Shown here: positions 1 through 11,035 of the stretch, piece after piece
How positions within the stretch are numbered: position 1 is the first letter of the stretch
Layout of the letters: the number at the start of each line of letters is the position of its first letter
NCBI GenBank assembly: GCA_045660295.1
Contig: JAZRDN010000043.1
Coordinates: 142,135-206,134 of the forward strand
Source of the DNA: RGIG8775 sp045660295
Lineage (GTDB): Bacteria > Bacillota > Clostridia > Oscillospirales > CAG-272
Direction: 5' to 3'
Length of the DNA stretch: 64,000 nucleotides
Notes under the pieces: generated by a model
Databases searched by the model: none
The model's input: only the letters and a program-made list of their open reading frames with translations
Told to the model about the DNA's origin: nothing
Position numbers and translations under genes: made by a program

Positions 1-339
1 GCTTGCGGCATAATCGCGGCCCGAGTGGTGGAGCATAGCGTTCTTTACGTATTCAAGCTCGCCCGAAATATCGAAATTAAGCCCAAGCTCGGCAATTATG
101 CCGTTATATCTATCGGCGATCTTGGCAAATTGCTCGTCTATATTTTCGTTGTTTCTTATCATGTCGTAGCACTTGTAGAGCATGTCGGTTACTTTCGTGT
201 CACTCGAATTTCTCTTTCCGGGTGCGGAGGGAACGACGTACTTTCTCGATTCGTCGGCCTTGATGATCTTAGCAACCTGCTTGAAGTGTTCAGCGTCGGC
301 AAGAGATGAGCCGCCGAATTTTACAACCTTAACTTCCAT
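1..339 (-). CDS. Aspartate kinase, N-terminal part (cut by window edge)
   Basis: Catalyses ATP-dependent phosphorylation of L-aspartate, the first step towards lysine, threonine, methionine and diaminopimelate. Only 113 codons are visible. The protein opens MEVKVVKFGGSSLADA, which contains the KFGGSS nucleotide-binding motif diagnostic of aspartokinases, followed by the VVPSAPGKR segment of the amino-acid kinase fold. The ATG at 339 has a GAGAGGA ribosome site about 7 bases upstream and lies behind a consensus promoter (384-412). The catalytic remainder and any regulatory ACT domains are outside the window, so the lysine- or threonine-sensitive type cannot be told. Confidence 0.93.
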   Translation of the reverse strand, partial: MEVKVVKFGGSSLADAEHFKQVAKIIKADESRKYVVPSAPGKRNSSDTKVTDMLYKCYDMIRNNENIDEQFAKIADRYNGIIAELGLNFDISGELEYVKNAMLHHSGRDYAAS

Positions 340-383
340 AATTAGTCCTCTCTTTTAAAAAATAAATTTAACTATGATATATA

Positions 384-412
384 ATTATATGTAATAACTT
401 GTTTTATGTCAA
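384..412 (-). promoter_or_regulatory. Sigma-A promoter of the aspartate kinase gene
   Basis: On the minus strand TTGACA (407-412) is followed by 17 bases and TATAAT (384-389), a perfect consensus match. It lacks the TGn extension seen in most other promoters here. Confidence 0.8.
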
Positions 413-523
413 TAGTTTGGAAGCTACATAAAAATATTTTGTGAATATTTTCAACAACCGCGCCGCGTGAGCGCCCTGAAATGTGCAATTTTACGAAAAA
501 ATCAAGAAAAATCTCAAAATTTA

Positions 524-552
524 TTTACAACAATACATATGTGTGGTATAAT
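524..552 (+). promoter_or_regulatory. Sigma-A promoter of the ABC transporter
   Basis: TTTACA (524-529), 17-base spacer ending TGG, TATAAT (547-552). Transcription would begin near 559, which rules out the TTG at 552 as a translation start. Confidence 0.78.
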
Positions 553-587
553 TGAAGTATTCAAAACAGAGAAAGCGAGGCATGGCA

Positions 588-2567
588 ATGAATAATTCCC
601 CCAAAAGGCCGACGGAGAAGCAAGCTCCGCCTCAAAAAAATAAGAAAAACGACGTGTATGTAGGTCCGGGCGGCTTTAACTATCAAAAGGTAGCTCCGCC
701 CAAGTCCCTGCGCGACCTTCCGCGTTATTTGAAGGAACTGCTCGGCGGTTTCTTTTATAGACTTTTTTACATATTTGAGTTGGTGTGGAAAACCGGACCG
801 TGGATTCTCTTTGCCTTGCTCTTTATAGCCATCGTTACCGGTATAATGCCGGTTCTCGGGTCTATTATATCCAAGCAGATACTCAATGAGATGCAGGTGG
901 TCATCACCGACCGCGCCATAGGCAACCTGCTTGGTGACTTCTGGACGTCAAACATCATGTTCCTGCTTATCTTCCTTTTCACCTACCGCATACTTAACAG
1001 AGTGGTCGGAAGCCTTGAATCGGCGGTAACGCATATCGCGGGCGAAAAGGTGGTGAGCTATATAAAGCTCCGCATAATGAAAAAGTCCGAGGAGATAGAC
1101 CTTGCGGCTTACGATATGCCCGAGTTTTACGAAAAGCTGGAAAACGCCAACAGGGAAGCGGGCATGAGACCTGTGCAGATACTTTCCGCCACCTTCAGAA
1201 TGGTCAGCACGCTCATAGGACTTGTCAGCTACGTTGTCATTATATCCGCGGCGTTCCCGATAGCAGCGGTATGTATTATTGCCGTGTCGATTCCCTCTGC
1301 GGCAGTCAGCTTTGTATACAGACACAAGCACTTCAGATATATGCGCCACCGCTCCAAGGAGCGCAGACAGATGAACTATTATTCCGAGATAATGGTAAAT
1401 AAGGACGTTGTCAAGGAAATAAGAATGTTCGACCTCGGTCCTACATTTGTAAATAAATACAGGCAGGTATTTGATGGCTACTATAAGGGCATAAGACAGC
1501 TTGTGGCGCATGAAAGCATCTGGTCTGTGGTAATGGCAATGCTTTCCTCGGTAGTCAATTGCGTGTTTTACGCGGTGATAGCTATGGGCGTGTTCAGCGG
1601 CGACTTTATGATAGGTGATTACTCGCTTTATACAAATTCACTTTCGTCTATCGCTACGGCTGTGGGAAGCGTTATAGGTATATCGGCTACTATATACGAG
1701 GGAACTCTCTTTATAGATAACCTTATAGCCTTTATGAAAGCCGACAAGACCATAGCGGCACCCAAGGTGTCGCACGCGCTTGAAAGGGGCGTGGCGCACA
1801 CTATTGAGTTCAAGAACGTCAGCTTCGCTTATCCCGGAACCGAGCGTAAGGTTATCAAAAATGTCAGCTTCGTTCTTAACCCGGGAGAGACTACCGTTCT
1901 TGTAGGGCTTAACGGTGCGGGTAAGACAACGCTTATCAAGCTCCTTACCAGACTTTACGACCCCAGCGAGGGTGAGATACTTCTTGACGGCGTAAATATA
2001 AAGGAATATGACCCCAAGGAGCTTTACAGCATGTTCGGTATCATATTCCAGGATTTCGGAAAATATGCCTGTACCGTCTCCGAAAATATTATGTTCGGAG
2101 AGGTCGAGGCGGAGCGTGATGACGAGCGTATTCTTGAGTCAGCGAAGTCCGCGAACGCCAATGACTTTATAGAAAAGCTTCCCGTGGGCTACGAAACACC
2201 GCTTATGCGTATCTTTGAGCGAGAGGGAACAGAGCTTTCCATCGGTCAGTGGCAGAAGCTCGCCATAGCAAGAGCCTTTTACAGCGATTCCGACGTGCTT
2301 ATACTTGACGAGCCGACAGCGTCGCTCGATGCCATAGCCGAGCAGGAGATATATAACCAGTTCGAGTCGCTTCGCAAGGATAAAACGACTATATTTGTCT
2401 CGCACAGACTTTCCAGCGCTACCACCGCCTCAAAGATAATAGTCCTTGAATACGGTGAGCTTATAGAAATGGGAACTCATAAGGAGCTTATGGCTAAAGA
2501 GGGAAGATACTACGAGCTCTTCTCCACTCAGGCAAAGCACTACGTTGAGGGCGCGGATGGGGATTAA
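588..2567 (+). CDS. ABC transporter, fused permease and ATPase (exporter type)
   Basis: A half-transporter of about 660 residues that would act as a dimer in the cytoplasmic membrane; substrate unknown. A charged, proline-rich N-terminus is followed by a membrane domain with several hydrophobic helices (roughly residues 50-370) and a nucleotide-binding domain with Walker A GLNGAGKTT (about 440), a C-loop reading LSIGQWQK (about 550), Walker B VLILDEPTAS (about 570) and a switch histidine (VSHR). The C-loop has Ile where most ABC proteins have Gly (LSGGQ). I chose ATG 588 because GAGG at 577-580 is well spaced for it; ATG 582 in the same frame is possible. No partner half-transporter or regulator is adjacent, and a terminator follows, so it is probably monocistronic. 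Peptide, lipid or drug export are all possible. Confidence 0.9.
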   Translation: MNNSPKRPTEKQAPPQKNKKNDVYVGPGGFNYQKVAPPKSLRDLPRYLKELLGGFFYRLFYIFELVWKTGPWILFALLFIAIVTGIMPVLGSIISKQILNEMQVVITDRAIGNLLGDFWTSNIMFLLIFLFTYRILNRVVGSLESAVTHIAGEKVVSYIKLRIMKKSEEIDLAAYDMPEFYEKLENANREAGMRPVQILSATFRMVSTLIGLVSYVVIISAAFPIAAVCIIAVSIPSAAVSFVYRHKHFRYMRHRSKERRQMNYYSEIMVNKDVVKEIRMFDLGPTFVNKYRQVFDGYYKGIRQLVAHESIWSVVMAMLSSVVNCVFYAVIAMGVFSGDFMIGDYSLYTNSLSSIATAVGSVIGISATIYEGTLFIDNLIAFMKADKTIAAPKVSHALERGVAHTIEFKNVSFAYPGTERKVIKNVSFVLNPGETTVLVGLNGAGKTTLIKLLTRLYDPSEGEILLDGVNIKEYDPKELYSMFGIIFQDFGKYACTVSENIMFGEVEAERDDERILESAKSANANDFIEKLPVGYETPLMRIFEREGTELSIGQWQKLAIARAFYSDSDVLILDEPTASLDAIAEQEIYNQFESLRKDKTTIFVSHRLSSATTASKIIVLEYGELIEMGTHKELMAKEGRYYELFSTQAKHYVEGADGD

Positions 2568-2591
2568 GTATTGACACGCAATTTTATTTGT

Positions 2592-2621
2592 AAAAAACGC
2601 CGTTGTTCAAACGGCGTTTTT
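2592..2621. terminator. Bidirectional intrinsic terminator after the ABC transporter
   Basis: Stem ACGCCGTT/AACGGCGT (2597-2604 with 2610-2617), a five-base loop, T-run on the plus strand and A-run on the other side. Confidence 0.85.
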
Positions 2622-2701
2622 GTATTACGACGTATTTGTTCGCACATTTTGTAAGTCGTGAACGACGAAGTTTATCGCTCACGGCGGTGAAGTGAAAGAA
2701 A

Positions 2702-2726
2702 AACCGCCGAGAAAATCTCGGCGGTT
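2702..2726 (-). terminator. Intrinsic terminator of rpsT
   Basis: An 11-bp stem AACCGCCGAGA/TCTCGGCGGTT with an AAA loop, followed on the minus strand by a T-rich run. It lies 19 bases after the rpsT stop. Confidence 0.82.
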
Positions 2727-2744
2727 AAACTTTTTTGAACCAAA

Positions 2745-3008
2745 TTAGCCAATAGCGTTGAGCTTCTTTGTGAACTGGCTCTTCTTGCGAGCTGCTGCGT
2801 TCTTATGAATGATTCCGCAAGCTGCTGCCTGGTCGATCTTCTTAACTGCTGCCTTGTAGGTAACCTTTGCAAGCTCTACGTCTCCGGCCTCAAGCGCTGC
2901 CTCATACTTCTTGATGTCAGTCTTGAGCTGAGTCTTGAAAATCTTGTTCTGAAGTGTCTTGGTTTCGATAACCTTAACGCGCTTCTTTGCACTCTTGATG
3001 TTCGGCAT
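2745..3008 (-). CDS. rpsT: 30S ribosomal protein S20
   Basis: Primary 16S-binding protein of the small ribosomal subunit. The 87-residue product starts MPNIKSAKKRVKVIETKT and is rich in Lys and Ala through its helical body, ending KKSQFTKKLNAIG, the expected family length and pattern. ATG 3008 is preceded by GGGAGAT; a longer open frame upstream to 3290 runs through the promoter and is not coding. The gene is monocistronic, divergent from rpoB, with its own promoter (3090-3118) and terminator. Confidence 0.96.
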   Translation of the reverse strand: MPNIKSAKKRVKVIETKTLQNKIFKTQLKTDIKKYEAALEAGDVELAKVTYKAAVKKIDQAAACGIIHKNAAARKKSQFTKKLNAIG

Positions 3009-3089
3009 GTTTTCATCTCCCTTTTTCAAAATTAGTCTTAACAACGATACCTGAGAGGGTGTACCGTTGCATTCGTCCATACGTTGTAT

Positions 3090-3118
3090 ATGATACCACA
3101 ACAAAATCAAAATTGCAA
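3090..3118 (-). promoter_or_regulatory. Sigma-A promoter of rpsT
   Basis: Minus strand TTGCAA (3113-3118), 17-base spacer ending TGG (extended -10), TATCAT (3090-3095). This leaves a leader of about 75 bases before the S20 start. Confidence 0.72.
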
Positions 3119-3249
3119 TACTTTTTTCAAAAAAAAATGAAAAATATTGAAATTTTTTTAAAAATGCCAAAAAAGCAACCCGCGAGGAGCGGAATTTTAC
3201 AAAAACATATAAAAATATAATAAAAATTGGAAAAAATTTTAAAAAACGC

Positions 3250-3278
3250 TTGACAAATGCAAAAAAGTATGCTAAAAT
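3250..3278 (+). promoter_or_regulatory. Sigma-A promoter of rpoBC
   Basis: TTGACA (3250-3255), 17 bases ending TGC (extended -10), TAAAAT (3273-3278). Shows that rpoBC can be transcribed on its own here rather than only from an upstream ribosomal protein operon. Confidence 0.85.
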
Positions 3279-3284
3279 TATAAA

Positions 3285-3432
3285 CTGCATTATAATTGCT
3301 ATCTCTGTCCGACAAGGGGTGGCAAAAGCTGGAAGAAAAAACTTTTTTCCATGTTTAAGTAAGTTGCAAAGGTAGCCTTGGGGTTCTCCGTCGGACGCGG
3401 AGAATACTACTTTGAAGGAGTGAATGTATTAA
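3285..3432 (+). promoter_or_regulatory. Structured rpoB leader with competing folds
   Basis: The ~150-base leader contains a hairpin TTCTCCG/CGGAGAA (3384-3390 with 3398-3404) whose loop and closing base read GTCGGAC (3390-3396), the exact complement of GTCCGAC at 3307-3313. AAGG (3314-3317) can also pair with CCTT (3376-3379). The two arrangements either form a pseudoknot or exclude each other. A second A/T hairpin lies at 3331-3350. The sequence does not match the rplJ-type L10 leader as I know it. A regulatory role is inferred. Confidence 0.5.
3424..3432 (+). other. Two-codon minicistron ATG-TAT-TAA abutting rpoB
   Basis: The only good Shine-Dalgarno (AAGGAG, 3415-3420) is 3 bases from this ATG and 12 bases from the rpoB ATG at 3433; the minicistron stop touches the rpoB start. 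It may be chance or a start-stop element that feeds ribosomes into rpoB. Confidence 0.3.
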
Positions 3433-6400
3433 ATGGTCAATGTAAGAGAACAAAAGCTTGGCAAAAACGTGAGAATGAGCTTTTCCAAGACGAAAAACGC
3501 GCTCGAGCTTCCCAATCTGGTTGAGATCCAGACTAAGTCGTTCAAGTGGTTTCTTGAAAAAGGTCTTGATGAGGTACTTAGGGACGTTTCCCCGATAACC
3601 GACTTTTCGGGTAATCTGTCTATAGAATTTCTCTCATACTCAATCGACGCTAAGCCGAAATACTCTGTTGAGGAGTGTAAGGAGAGGGACGCGAACTATG
3701 CGGCACCCTTGAAGGTAAATGTAAGACTTACCAATAAGCTGACGGGCGAGGTCAAGCAGGCTGATGTGTTTATGGGCGAGCTTCCCATAATGACAGAAAC
3801 AGGCACCTTCGTTATTAACGGAGCAGAGCGTGTTATCGTATCGCAGCTCGTGCGTTCTCCCGGTATGTACTATTCTTCGGAATTTGACAAAACGGGTAAG
3901 AAAACATACGCTTCTACAGTCATTCCGTACCGCGGCGCTTGGCTGGAATATGAAATAGACGTAAACGGCGTTGCATACGTCCGTATAGATAAGAACCGCA
4001 AGGTTCCCGTAACAATGCTTATCCGTGCGCTCGGTGTCCAGCTTGTTGACGGTGAGGCAAGCGCTAAAAATCCCGAGTACGAATCCCGCATCGAAACCAA
4101 GGAAGATGTTTATGCGATATTCGGCGAAGAAGAGACTCTTGTCGCAACCTTTGAGAAGGACGAGTCCGAGGGACTTGCTCTTAATAACGGAACAAATTGC
4201 GGCGTTGAAGCTATTAAGGAAATATACAAGAGACTCCGTCCGGGCGAGCCTCCTATCGTTGAGTCCGCGCACTCGCTTCTTAACGGATATTTCTTCGATC
4301 AGAGAAGATACGATATCGAGCCTGTCGGAAGATATAAGTTCGATAAGAAGCTTGCGATCTCCGAGAGAATCGCTAACCGCAGACTTGCCGAGGACGTTAT
4401 AAGCCCCATTACGGGTGAGATCCTCTTTGAGGCAGGCGCTGTTATTAATAAGGAAGATGCTATCGCTATCGAGAACGCGGGCGTAAACTCTGTTGCGGTC
4501 AAGCTTGATAACGATAAGATTGTTAAGATCTTCTCCAATAACACTATCTACCCCGAGCAGCTCCTTGGCTATGACCTTAAGGACTGCGATATAAACGAAA
4601 AGGTAAGAACAAACGTGCTCCTTTCCATAATTGAGGAGTGCGACGGAGATGTAGATAAGGTAAAGGAGCTTGCTAAGGCAAGAGTAAGCGAGCTCTGCCC
4701 CAAGCATATAACAAAGGACGATATCTTCGCTTCCATCAACTATCTGTTTAACCTTACGCACGATATAGGAAGTGTTGATGATATCGACCACCTCGGAAAC
4801 CGTAGAATCCGCTCTGTCGGAGAGCAGCTTCAGAACCAGCTTCGTGTCGGTTTCTCGAGAATGGATAAAATAATAAAGGAAAGAATGACCACTCAGGACA
4901 ACGAGAAGATAACGCCCCAGCAGCTTATCAATATCCGTCCTGTGGCTACTGTTATCCGTGAATTCTTCGGATCTTCTCAGCTCTCGCAGTTCATGGATCA
5001 GAACAACCCCCTTGCCGAGCTTACTCACAAGAGAAGACTTTCGGCACTTGGTCCCGGCGGTCTTTCCCGTGACCGTGCGTCCTTCGACGTCCGTGACGTT
5101 CACTATACCCATTACGGTAGAATGTGTCCCATCGAGACTCCCGAAGGTCCTAACATCGGTCTTATTTCCTATCTTACAACTTATGCACGTATCAGCGACT
5201 ACGGCTTTATCGAAGCGCCTTACAGAAAGGTCGATAAGGAGACAGGCATCGTAACCGACGAGGTCGTTTACATGACCGCTGATATGGAGGATAACTATAT
5301 CGTAGCTCAGGCAAACGAGCCCCTTGACGAAAACGGACGCTTTGTAAATAAGCGTGTAACCGTTCGTGACAGAGCCGAGATTATCGAGGTAGAGGCTTCT
5401 AAGGTTGACTATATGGACGTTTCACCCAAGATGGTCGTATCTGTGGCTACCGCTATGATTCCTTTCCTTGAAAACGACGATAACTCCCGTGCGCTCATGG
5501 GTTCGAACATGCAGAAGCAGGCAGTTCCGCTTATGGTCACAGACTCGCCTATCGTAGGTACGGGTATGGAGTATAATGCGGCAGTTGACTCGGGCGTCGT
5601 TGTTGTTGCTAAGAACGCGGGTCGTGTTGACCGCGTTGACGCGGATAAGATCGTTGTAACCTGTGAGAACGGTCAGAAGGACGTTTACGAGCTTATCAAG
5701 TTTAAGAGAACAAACCAGGGTACTTGCTTTAACCAGAGACCTATCGTTGCTCTGGGCGAGCAGGTTGAGGCTGGTCAGGTAATTGCCGACGGTCCCGCTA
5801 CAGCTAACGGTGAGATTGCGCTGGGTAAGAACGCTCTTATCGGATTTATGACCTGGGAGGGTTATAACTACGAGGACGCGGTTCTTCTTAACGAGCGTCT
5901 CGTTCGTGAGGATATTTATACTTCTCTTCATATAGAAGAGTATACACACGAGGCAAGAGATACAAAGCTCGGCCCGGAGGAGATCACACGTGAGATTCCT
6001 AACGTGGGCGATGACGCGCTTAAGGATCTTAACGCTGACGGTATAGTCAAGAAGGGAACTGAGGTGCGTGCGGGTGATATCCTTGTAGGTAAGATCACTC
6101 CCAAGGGAGAGACAGAGCTTACCGCGGAGGAAAGACTTCTTCGCGCTATCTTCGGTGAAAAGGCTCGTGAAGTAAGAGATACTTCTCTCCGTGTACCTCA
6201 CGGCGAATCGGGTATCGTAGTTGACGTTAAGGTGTTCTCCAGAGAGCACGGCGACGAGCTTCCCGCAGGCGTTAATAAAGTAGTAAGAATATACCTTGCG
6301 CAGAAGCGTAAGATCTCCGTGGGAGATAAGATGGCGGGTCGTCACGGTAATAAGGGTGTCGTTTCCAGAATTCTTCCCCCCGAGGATATGCCCTTCCTTC

Positions 6401-7227
6401 CCGACGGAACTCCTCTTGATATCGTTCTTAACCCTCTGGGCGTTCCTTCTCGTATGAATATCGGTCAGGTTCTTGAGGTTCACCTCGGAATTGCCGCTAA
6501 GAAGCTTGGATGGAAGATCATGACTCCCGTGTTTGACGGCGCAAATGAAAAGGATATTTCCGAGTGCCTTGACGCGGCGGGAATGAACCCCAACGGTAAG
6601 ACTATACTTTACGACGGACGTACCGGTGAGCCCTTTGATAACCCCGTAACCGTCGGTATCATGTATTACCTTAAGCTCCACCACCTTGTTGACGATAAGA
6701 TCCACGCCCGTTCCAACGGCCCTTACTCTCTTGTTACACAGCAGCCCTTGGGCGGTAAAGCTCAGTTCGGCGGTCAGCGTTTCGGAGAAATGGAGGTTTG
6801 GGCGCTTGAGGCTTACGGCGCGGCTTATACCCTTCAGGAGATTCTTACGGTCAAGTCCGATGATATCAACGGTAGACGTAAGGCTTACGAGGCTATTATC
6901 AAGGGTCAGAATATCCCCACCCCCGGTGTTCCCGAGTCCTTCAAGGTTCTTACCAAGGAGCTTCAGGCTCTCGCGCTCGATGTGCGTGTGCTTGATAAGG
7001 ATGGCGAGGAGATTCAGCTCTCTACTCTTTGCAATGAGGAAGAAGTATCGCCTTACAAGAGAAGTGACGATATTGACCTCTTTGCCGATATGGATGATAA
7101 GGGCGTTGAGACCGATGATCTCGGTCAGTCCTATATTATCGAAAATGCCGAGGACGCGGATGACGATGACGCATTCTTCTCAGTTGACGGCATTGGCGAA
7201 GATATGAATGACGATGATGAAATATAA
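3433..7227 (+). CDS. rpoB: RNA polymerase subunit beta
   Basis: Catalytic beta subunit of RNA polymerase, 1264 residues. The N-terminus [19 protein letters not shown] matches the clostridial family. The rifampicin pocket [20 protein letters not shown] lies at about 513-532 and is followed by [11 protein letters not shown]; residues equivalent to E. coli D516, H526 and S531 are the sensitive wild-type forms. Downstream are the conserved GRHGNKG and the C-terminal [18 protein letters not shown], plus an acidic tail of about 60 residues. It is followed after 18 bases by rpoC. The usual upstream neighbours rplK-rplA-rplJ-rplL are absent; rpsT stands there on the opposite strand. Confidence 0.99.
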   Translation: MVNVREQKLGKNVRMSFSKTKNALELPNLVEIQTKSFKWFLEKGLDEVLRDVSPITDFSGNLSIEFLSYSIDAKPKYSVEECKERDANYAAPLKVNVRLTNKLTGEVKQADVFMGELPIMTETGTFVINGAERVIVSQLVRSPGMYYSSEFDKTGKKTYASTVIPYRGAWLEYEIDVNGVAYVRIDKNRKVPVTMLIRALGVQLVDGEASAKNPEYESRIETKEDVYAIFGEEETLVATFEKDESEGLALNNGTNCGVEAIKEIYKRLRPGEPPIVESAHSLLNGYFFDQRRYDIEPVGRYKFDKKLAISERIANRRLAEDVISPITGEILFEAGAVINKEDAIAIENAGVNSVAVKLDNDKIVKIFSNNTIYPEQLLGYDLKDCDINEKVRTNVLLSIIEECDGDVDKVKELAKARVSELCPKHITKDDIFASINYLFNLTHDIGSVDDIDHLGNRRIRSVGEQLQNQLRVGFSRMDKIIKERMTTQDNEKITPQQLINIRPVATVIREFFGSSQLSQFMDQNNPLAELTHKRRLSALGPGGLSRDRASFDVRDVHYTHYGRMCPIETPEGPNIGLISYLTTYARISDYGFIEAPYRKVDKETGIVTDEVVYMTADMEDNYIVAQANEPLDENGRFVNKRVTVRDRAEIIEVEASKVDYMDVSPKMVVSVATAMIPFLENDDNSRALMGSNMQKQAVPLMVTDSPIVGTGMEYNAAVDSGVVVVAKNAGRVDRVDADKIVVTCENGQKDVYELIKFKRTNQGTCFNQRPIVALGEQVEAGQVIADGPATANGEIALGKNALIGFMTWEGYNYEDAVLLNERLVREDIYTSLHIEEYTHEARDTKLGPEEITREIPNVGDDALKDLNADGIVKKGTEVRAGDILVGKITPKGETELTAEERLLRAIFGEKAREVRDTSLRVPHGESGIVVDVKVFSREHGDELPAGVNKVVRIYLAQKRKISVGDKMAGRHGNKGVVSRILPPEDMPFLPDGTPLDIVLNPLGVPSRMNIGQVLEVHLGIAAKKLGWKIMTPVFDGANEKDISECLDAAGMNPNGKTILYDGRTGEPFDNPVTVGIMYYLKLHHLVDDKIHARSNGPYSLVTQQPLGGKAQFGGQRFGEMEVWALEAYGAAYTLQEILTVKSDDINGRRKAYEAIIKGQNIPTPGVPESFKVLTKELQALALDVRVLDKDGEEIQLSTLCNEEEVSPYKRSDDIDLFADMDDKGVETDDLGQSYIIENAEDADDDDAFFSVDGIGEDMNDDDEI

Positions 7228-7245
7228 TTGATAAGGAGAAACAGC

Positions 7246-10200
7246 ATGGCAAATACTGAATTTGATTCGATAAGAATAGGTCTGGCTTCTCCGGACATGG
7301 TCAGAGAATGGTCTTACGGTGAGGTAACAAAGCCTGAGACTATCAATTACAGAACTCTCAAGGCGGAGGTCGGAGGTCTTTTCTGTGAAAAGATCTTCGG
7401 TCCCACCAAGGACGGAGCTTGTATGTGCGGAAAGTATAAGAACGCGCATAATCTCTCCAGAGACGGCAAGCCCCATAAATGTGAGAAGTGCGGCGTTGAG
7501 ATTACCACAAAGAAAGTCAGACGCGAGAGAATGGGTCATATTGATCTTGCTACTCCCGTGGCTCATATCTGGTATTTCAAGAGCATTCCCAACCGTATCT
7601 CCCACGTTCTCGATATGTCTCCCAAGCAGCTTGAGCAGGTGCTCTACTTTGCGGAGAACGTAGTCCTTGATCCCGGTCCCACAGACCTTGAGGTCGGACG
7701 CGTGCTCAGCGAAAAGGAGTTTTCCGACTACACCGAGAGATATGAGAGCGACTTCAGAGTCGGAATGGGCGCTGAGGCTATTAAGGAGCTTCTTTCCAAG
7801 ATAAACGTGGAGGAGCTTGCGGCAGATCTTAAGGAGCAGCTTAAGACCGCCAAGGGACAGAAAAAGGCGAGAGTTATTAAGCGTCTTGAGGTCGTTGAGT
7901 CCTTCAGAAAGTCGGGCAATGATCTTGCGTGGATGGTGCTTGACGCTATCCCCGTGCTTCCTCCCGATATCCGTCCTATGGTTCAGCTTGACGGCGGACG
8001 CTTCGCTTCCTCCGACCTTAACGAGCTTTACCGCAGAGTTATCAGCAGAAATAACCGTCTTAAAAAGCTTATAGAGATCCGTACACCCGAGATCGTTATC
8101 CGTAACGAGAAGCGTATGCTTCAGGAAGCGGTTGACGCGCTTATTGATAACGGACGCAGAGGCAAGCCCGTAACAGGACCCTCCAACCGTCCCCTTAAGT
8201 CTCTTTCGGAAATGCTCCGCGGTAAGCAGGGACGCTTCCGTCAGAACCTTCTTGGTAAGCGTGTTGACTATTCGGGACGTTCGGTTATCGTCGTAGGTCC
8301 TACACTTAAGATATACCAGTGCGGCCTTCCCAAGGAAATGGCTCTCGAGCTCTTCAAGCCCTTCGTTGTTAAGCGCCTTACGGAAATGCAGAAGGCTACT
8401 AACGTCAAGGATGCTCAGAAGAAGATCGACAGAGCTTACCTCTATCCCGAGGTTTGGGACGCGCTTGAAAACGTTATCAAGGAGCACCCCGTTCTTCTTA
8501 ACCGTGCTCCCACACTCCATAGACTTTCCATTCAGGCGTTCGAGCCCGTGCTTGTTGAGGGTCGTGCTATTAAGCTCCATCCTCTCGTATGTACCGCGTT
8601 TAACGCTGACTTCGACGGTGACCAGATGCCCGTTCACGTTCCGCTTTCGGCAGAGGCTCAGGCAGAGGCAAGATTCCTTATGCTCTCGGCTAATAACCTC
8701 CTTAAGCCCATGGATGGTCGTGCGGTAACAGTTCCCACACAGGATATGATCCTCGGATCTTATTACCTTACAATGGATAAGCCCGGCGAGCCCGGAGAGG
8801 GCAGAGTATTCCGCGATTTCAATGAGGCTATGATGGCTTATGAAAATAAGCAGCTTGGTCTCCACGCTCCTATTAAGGTAAGAGTTGAAAAGGAAATCGA
8901 TGGCGTGATGCAGTCTAAGATCATCGATGCTACTCTCGGTAGACTTATCTTTAACAAACCCCTTCCTCAGGACCTTGGTTTTGTGGATAGAAACGACCCC
9001 GAAAAGCAGTTCGATCTTGAAATCGCTTTCGTTACCAAGAAGAAGCAGCTTGGTCAGATCATTGATAACTGTATCAAAAAGCACGGCTCCGCGGTTTGCG
9101 CGAAGATGCTTGACGATATCAAGGAAATGGGTTATAAATACTCGACTCGCGCTTCCTTCTCTATCTCGGTATACGATATGACTATTCCCGAGAAGAAGGA
9201 GTCCTATATCAAGGAAGCTGAGAAGAAAGTTGAGGAGATCCATAAATACTATAACCGCGGTATACTTGCCGAGGATGAGCGTTATAATAACGTGGTTAAG
9301 GTCTGGAACGAGACTACCGAACAGGTTACCGCGGCGCTTAATGAGAGCTTCTCTAACCTTAACCCCATTAAGATAATGGCTGATTCGGGTGCCCGTGGTT
9401 CTATGGCTCAGATGAGACAGCTTGCGGGTATGCGCGGACTTATGTTCTCGGCTACCGGTAAAACTGTGGAGATACCGATCAAGTCTAACTTCCGTGAGGG
9501 TCTTAACATCACCGAGTATTTCATGGGTGCGCGTGCGTCCCGTAAATCTCTTTCGGATACCGCGCTTCGTACGGCTGACTCGGGTTACCTTACCCGCCGT
9601 CTCGTTGACGTTTCTCAGGAAGTTATTATCCGCGAGGAGAAGTGCGATACCGTCAAGGGCGCATGGATCACAGAGATCGCTAACGACGGAGACGCAAAGC
9701 CGCTTGAGTCGCTTCAGGATAGAATTATCGGCAGATATACTATCGGACCGGTCGTGCATCCCGAAACAGGCGAGATCATCGTAAACGATGACGAAATGAT
9801 AACCGACGAGCAGGCTAACGCTATCGTTGCAGCAGGAATAGATAAGGTTTACATCAGAACCATTATCCAGTGCCATTCTCGCTTCGGCGTGTGTGCTCAC
9901 TGCTATGGTGCTGATCTTGCTTCCGGTAAGAGAGTAAACGTTGGTGAAGCGGTAGGTATTATCGCAGCTCAGTCTATCGGTGAGCCCGGTACACAGCTTA
10001 CCATGAGAACCTTCCACTCGGGTGGTGTCGCAGGCTCGGATATTACTCAGGGTCTTCCCAGAGTTGAGGAGCTCTTCGAGGCAAGACAGCCTAAGAAGGC
10101 GGCTGTCATGACAGAGCATAGCGGTATAGCTCATATCCAGGTGGGTGAGAACGTAAACGTCCGCGAGGTCGTTGTTCACTCTGAGGAAACAGGCGAGCTT

Positions 10201-10827
10201 GTTAAGTATCCCATTCCTTACGGCATGAAGATAGCTATTTCGGACGGTGACCACATCGTAAGAGGTCAGTCTATCACCGAGGGAAGCAAGGCTCCCGCCG
10301 ATATTATGAGAATTTGCGGACTGGACGCCGTTTATGATTATATCATCAAGGAGACTCAGAAGGTTTACCGTTCGCAGTCCTGTGACGTAAACGATAAGCA
10401 TATCGAGATCATCGCACGCCAGATGACAAGACGCTTCCGTGTTGATGAGAACGGAGATACCGATCTTCTTGTTGGCTCTATCGTCGATATGACAGAGCTT
10501 GAGGACGAGAACAACAGAATCAAAGCCCGCATTGAGGGCGGCGAGCGCGAGCTTCGCCTTGCTGAAGGTTCTCCTGTGCTTCTTGGTATCACTAAGGCCG
10601 CACTCCAGACAGAGTCCTTCCTTTCCGCTGCTTCCTTCCAGGAGACCACCAAGGTTCTTGCGGACGCGGCTATCAAGCGTAAGGTTGACAGACTTATCGG
10701 TCTTAAGGAGAACGTTATCATCGGTAAGCTTATTCCCGCGGGTACGGGTATGAAGTGCTACCGCGATGTTGGCGTTGTTCATAACGACGAGCCTGTTCTT
10801 GAGGAAAGCGAAGAAGCAAATAACTGA
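7246..10827 (+). CDS. rpoC: RNA polymerase subunit beta'
   Basis: Largest subunit of RNA polymerase, 1193 residues, normal for Firmicutes. ATG 7246 has AAGGAG seven bases upstream; the ORF can be read from 7228 but without a site. The N-terminal zinc-binding region carries paired cysteines (CMCGKY and CEKCGVEIT). The catalytic magnesium-binding motif NADFDGD is at 453-459. The trigger-loop/bridge region ([19 protein letters not shown]) and a C-terminal Cys cluster ([13 protein letters not shown]) are present. Co-transcribed with rpoB; a 14-bp stem terminator follows directly. Confidence 0.99.
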   Translation: MANTEFDSIRIGLASPDMVREWSYGEVTKPETINYRTLKAEVGGLFCEKIFGPTKDGACMCGKYKNAHNLSRDGKPHKCEKCGVEITTKKVRRERMGHIDLATPVAHIWYFKSIPNRISHVLDMSPKQLEQVLYFAENVVLDPGPTDLEVGRVLSEKEFSDYTERYESDFRVGMGAEAIKELLSKINVEELAADLKEQLKTAKGQKKARVIKRLEVVESFRKSGNDLAWMVLDAIPVLPPDIRPMVQLDGGRFASSDLNELYRRVISRNNRLKKLIEIRTPEIVIRNEKRMLQEAVDALIDNGRRGKPVTGPSNRPLKSLSEMLRGKQGRFRQNLLGKRVDYSGRSVIVVGPTLKIYQCGLPKEMALELFKPFVVKRLTEMQKATNVKDAQKKIDRAYLYPEVWDALENVIKEHPVLLNRAPTLHRLSIQAFEPVLVEGRAIKLHPLVCTAFNADFDGDQMPVHVPLSAEAQAEARFLMLSANNLLKPMDGRAVTVPTQDMILGSYYLTMDKPGEPGEGRVFRDFNEAMMAYENKQLGLHAPIKVRVEKEIDGVMQSKIIDATLGRLIFNKPLPQDLGFVDRNDPEKQFDLEIAFVTKKKQLGQIIDNCIKKHGSAVCAKMLDDIKEMGYKYSTRASFSISVYDMTIPEKKESYIKEAEKKVEEIHKYYNRGILAEDERYNNVVKVWNETTEQVTAALNESFSNLNPIKIMADSGARGSMAQMRQLAGMRGLMFSATGKTVEIPIKSNFREGLNITEYFMGARASRKSLSDTALRTADSGYLTRRLVDVSQEVIIREEKCDTVKGAWITEIANDGDAKPLESLQDRIIGRYTIGPVVHPETGEIIVNDDEMITDEQANAIVAAGIDKVYIRTIIQCHSRFGVCAHCYGADLASGKRVNVGEAVGIIAAQSIGEPGTQLTMRTFHSGGVAGSDITQGLPRVEELFEARQPKKAAVMTEHSGIAHIQVGENVNVREVVVHSEETGELVKYPIPYGMKIAISDGDHIVRGQSITEGSKAPADIMRICGLDAVYDYIIKETQKVYRSQSCDVNDKHIEIIARQMTRRFRVDENGDTDLLVGSIVDMTELEDENNRIKARIEGGERELRLAEGSPVLLGITKAALQTESFLSAASFQETTKVLADAAIKRKVDRLIGLKENVIIGKLIPAGTGMKCYRDVGVVHNDEPVLEESEEANN

Positions 10828-10834
10828 TAATTTA

Positions 10835-10875
10835 CCTTGTTTGCCGCGTTTTCGCGGCAAACAAGGGTGATTTTG
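10835..10875 (+). terminator. Terminator of the rpoBC operon
   Basis: A 14-bp perfect stem CCTTGTTTGCCGCG/CGCGGCAAACAAGG (10835-10848 with 10853-10866) with TTTT loop, followed by a moderately T-rich stretch. The rest of the gap up to 11000 has one weaker hairpin, AGCGTT/AACGCT at 10921-10939 followed by TTTTG, and nothing else I recognise. Confidence 0.8.
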
Positions 10876-11001
10876 TGTTTGGAAGAGCTTGCAAACATCT
10901 CAAAAGCTTGATTTTTTGTGAGCGTTTTCAACTAACGCTTTTGTTCAAAACAACACTTTTTTGTGCAAAAGGGAGAAATTTGCGCTTAGGAATATTGAAT
11001 A

Positions 11002-11030
11002 TTGACAAATTGACTTGTAAGTGCTATAAT
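11002..11030 (+). promoter_or_regulatory. Promoter of the str operon
   Basis: Perfect consensus TTGACA (11002-11007), 17 bases ending TGC (extended -10), TATAAT (11025-11030). Confidence 0.9.
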
Positions 11031-11035
11031 AAAGT

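Noticed and set aside
3285..3432. rpoB leader as an L10 (rplJ) leader
   Set aside because: rplJ and rplL are absent and the sequence does not show the L10-leader core as I know it.
7180..10860. A 1226-residue open frame antisense to rpoC, and similar long frames antisense to rpoB and fusA
   Set aside because: They are complements of strongly codon-biased genes (CTT, AAG, GTT) that leave few stops on the other strand. No ribosome sites or recognisable domains.
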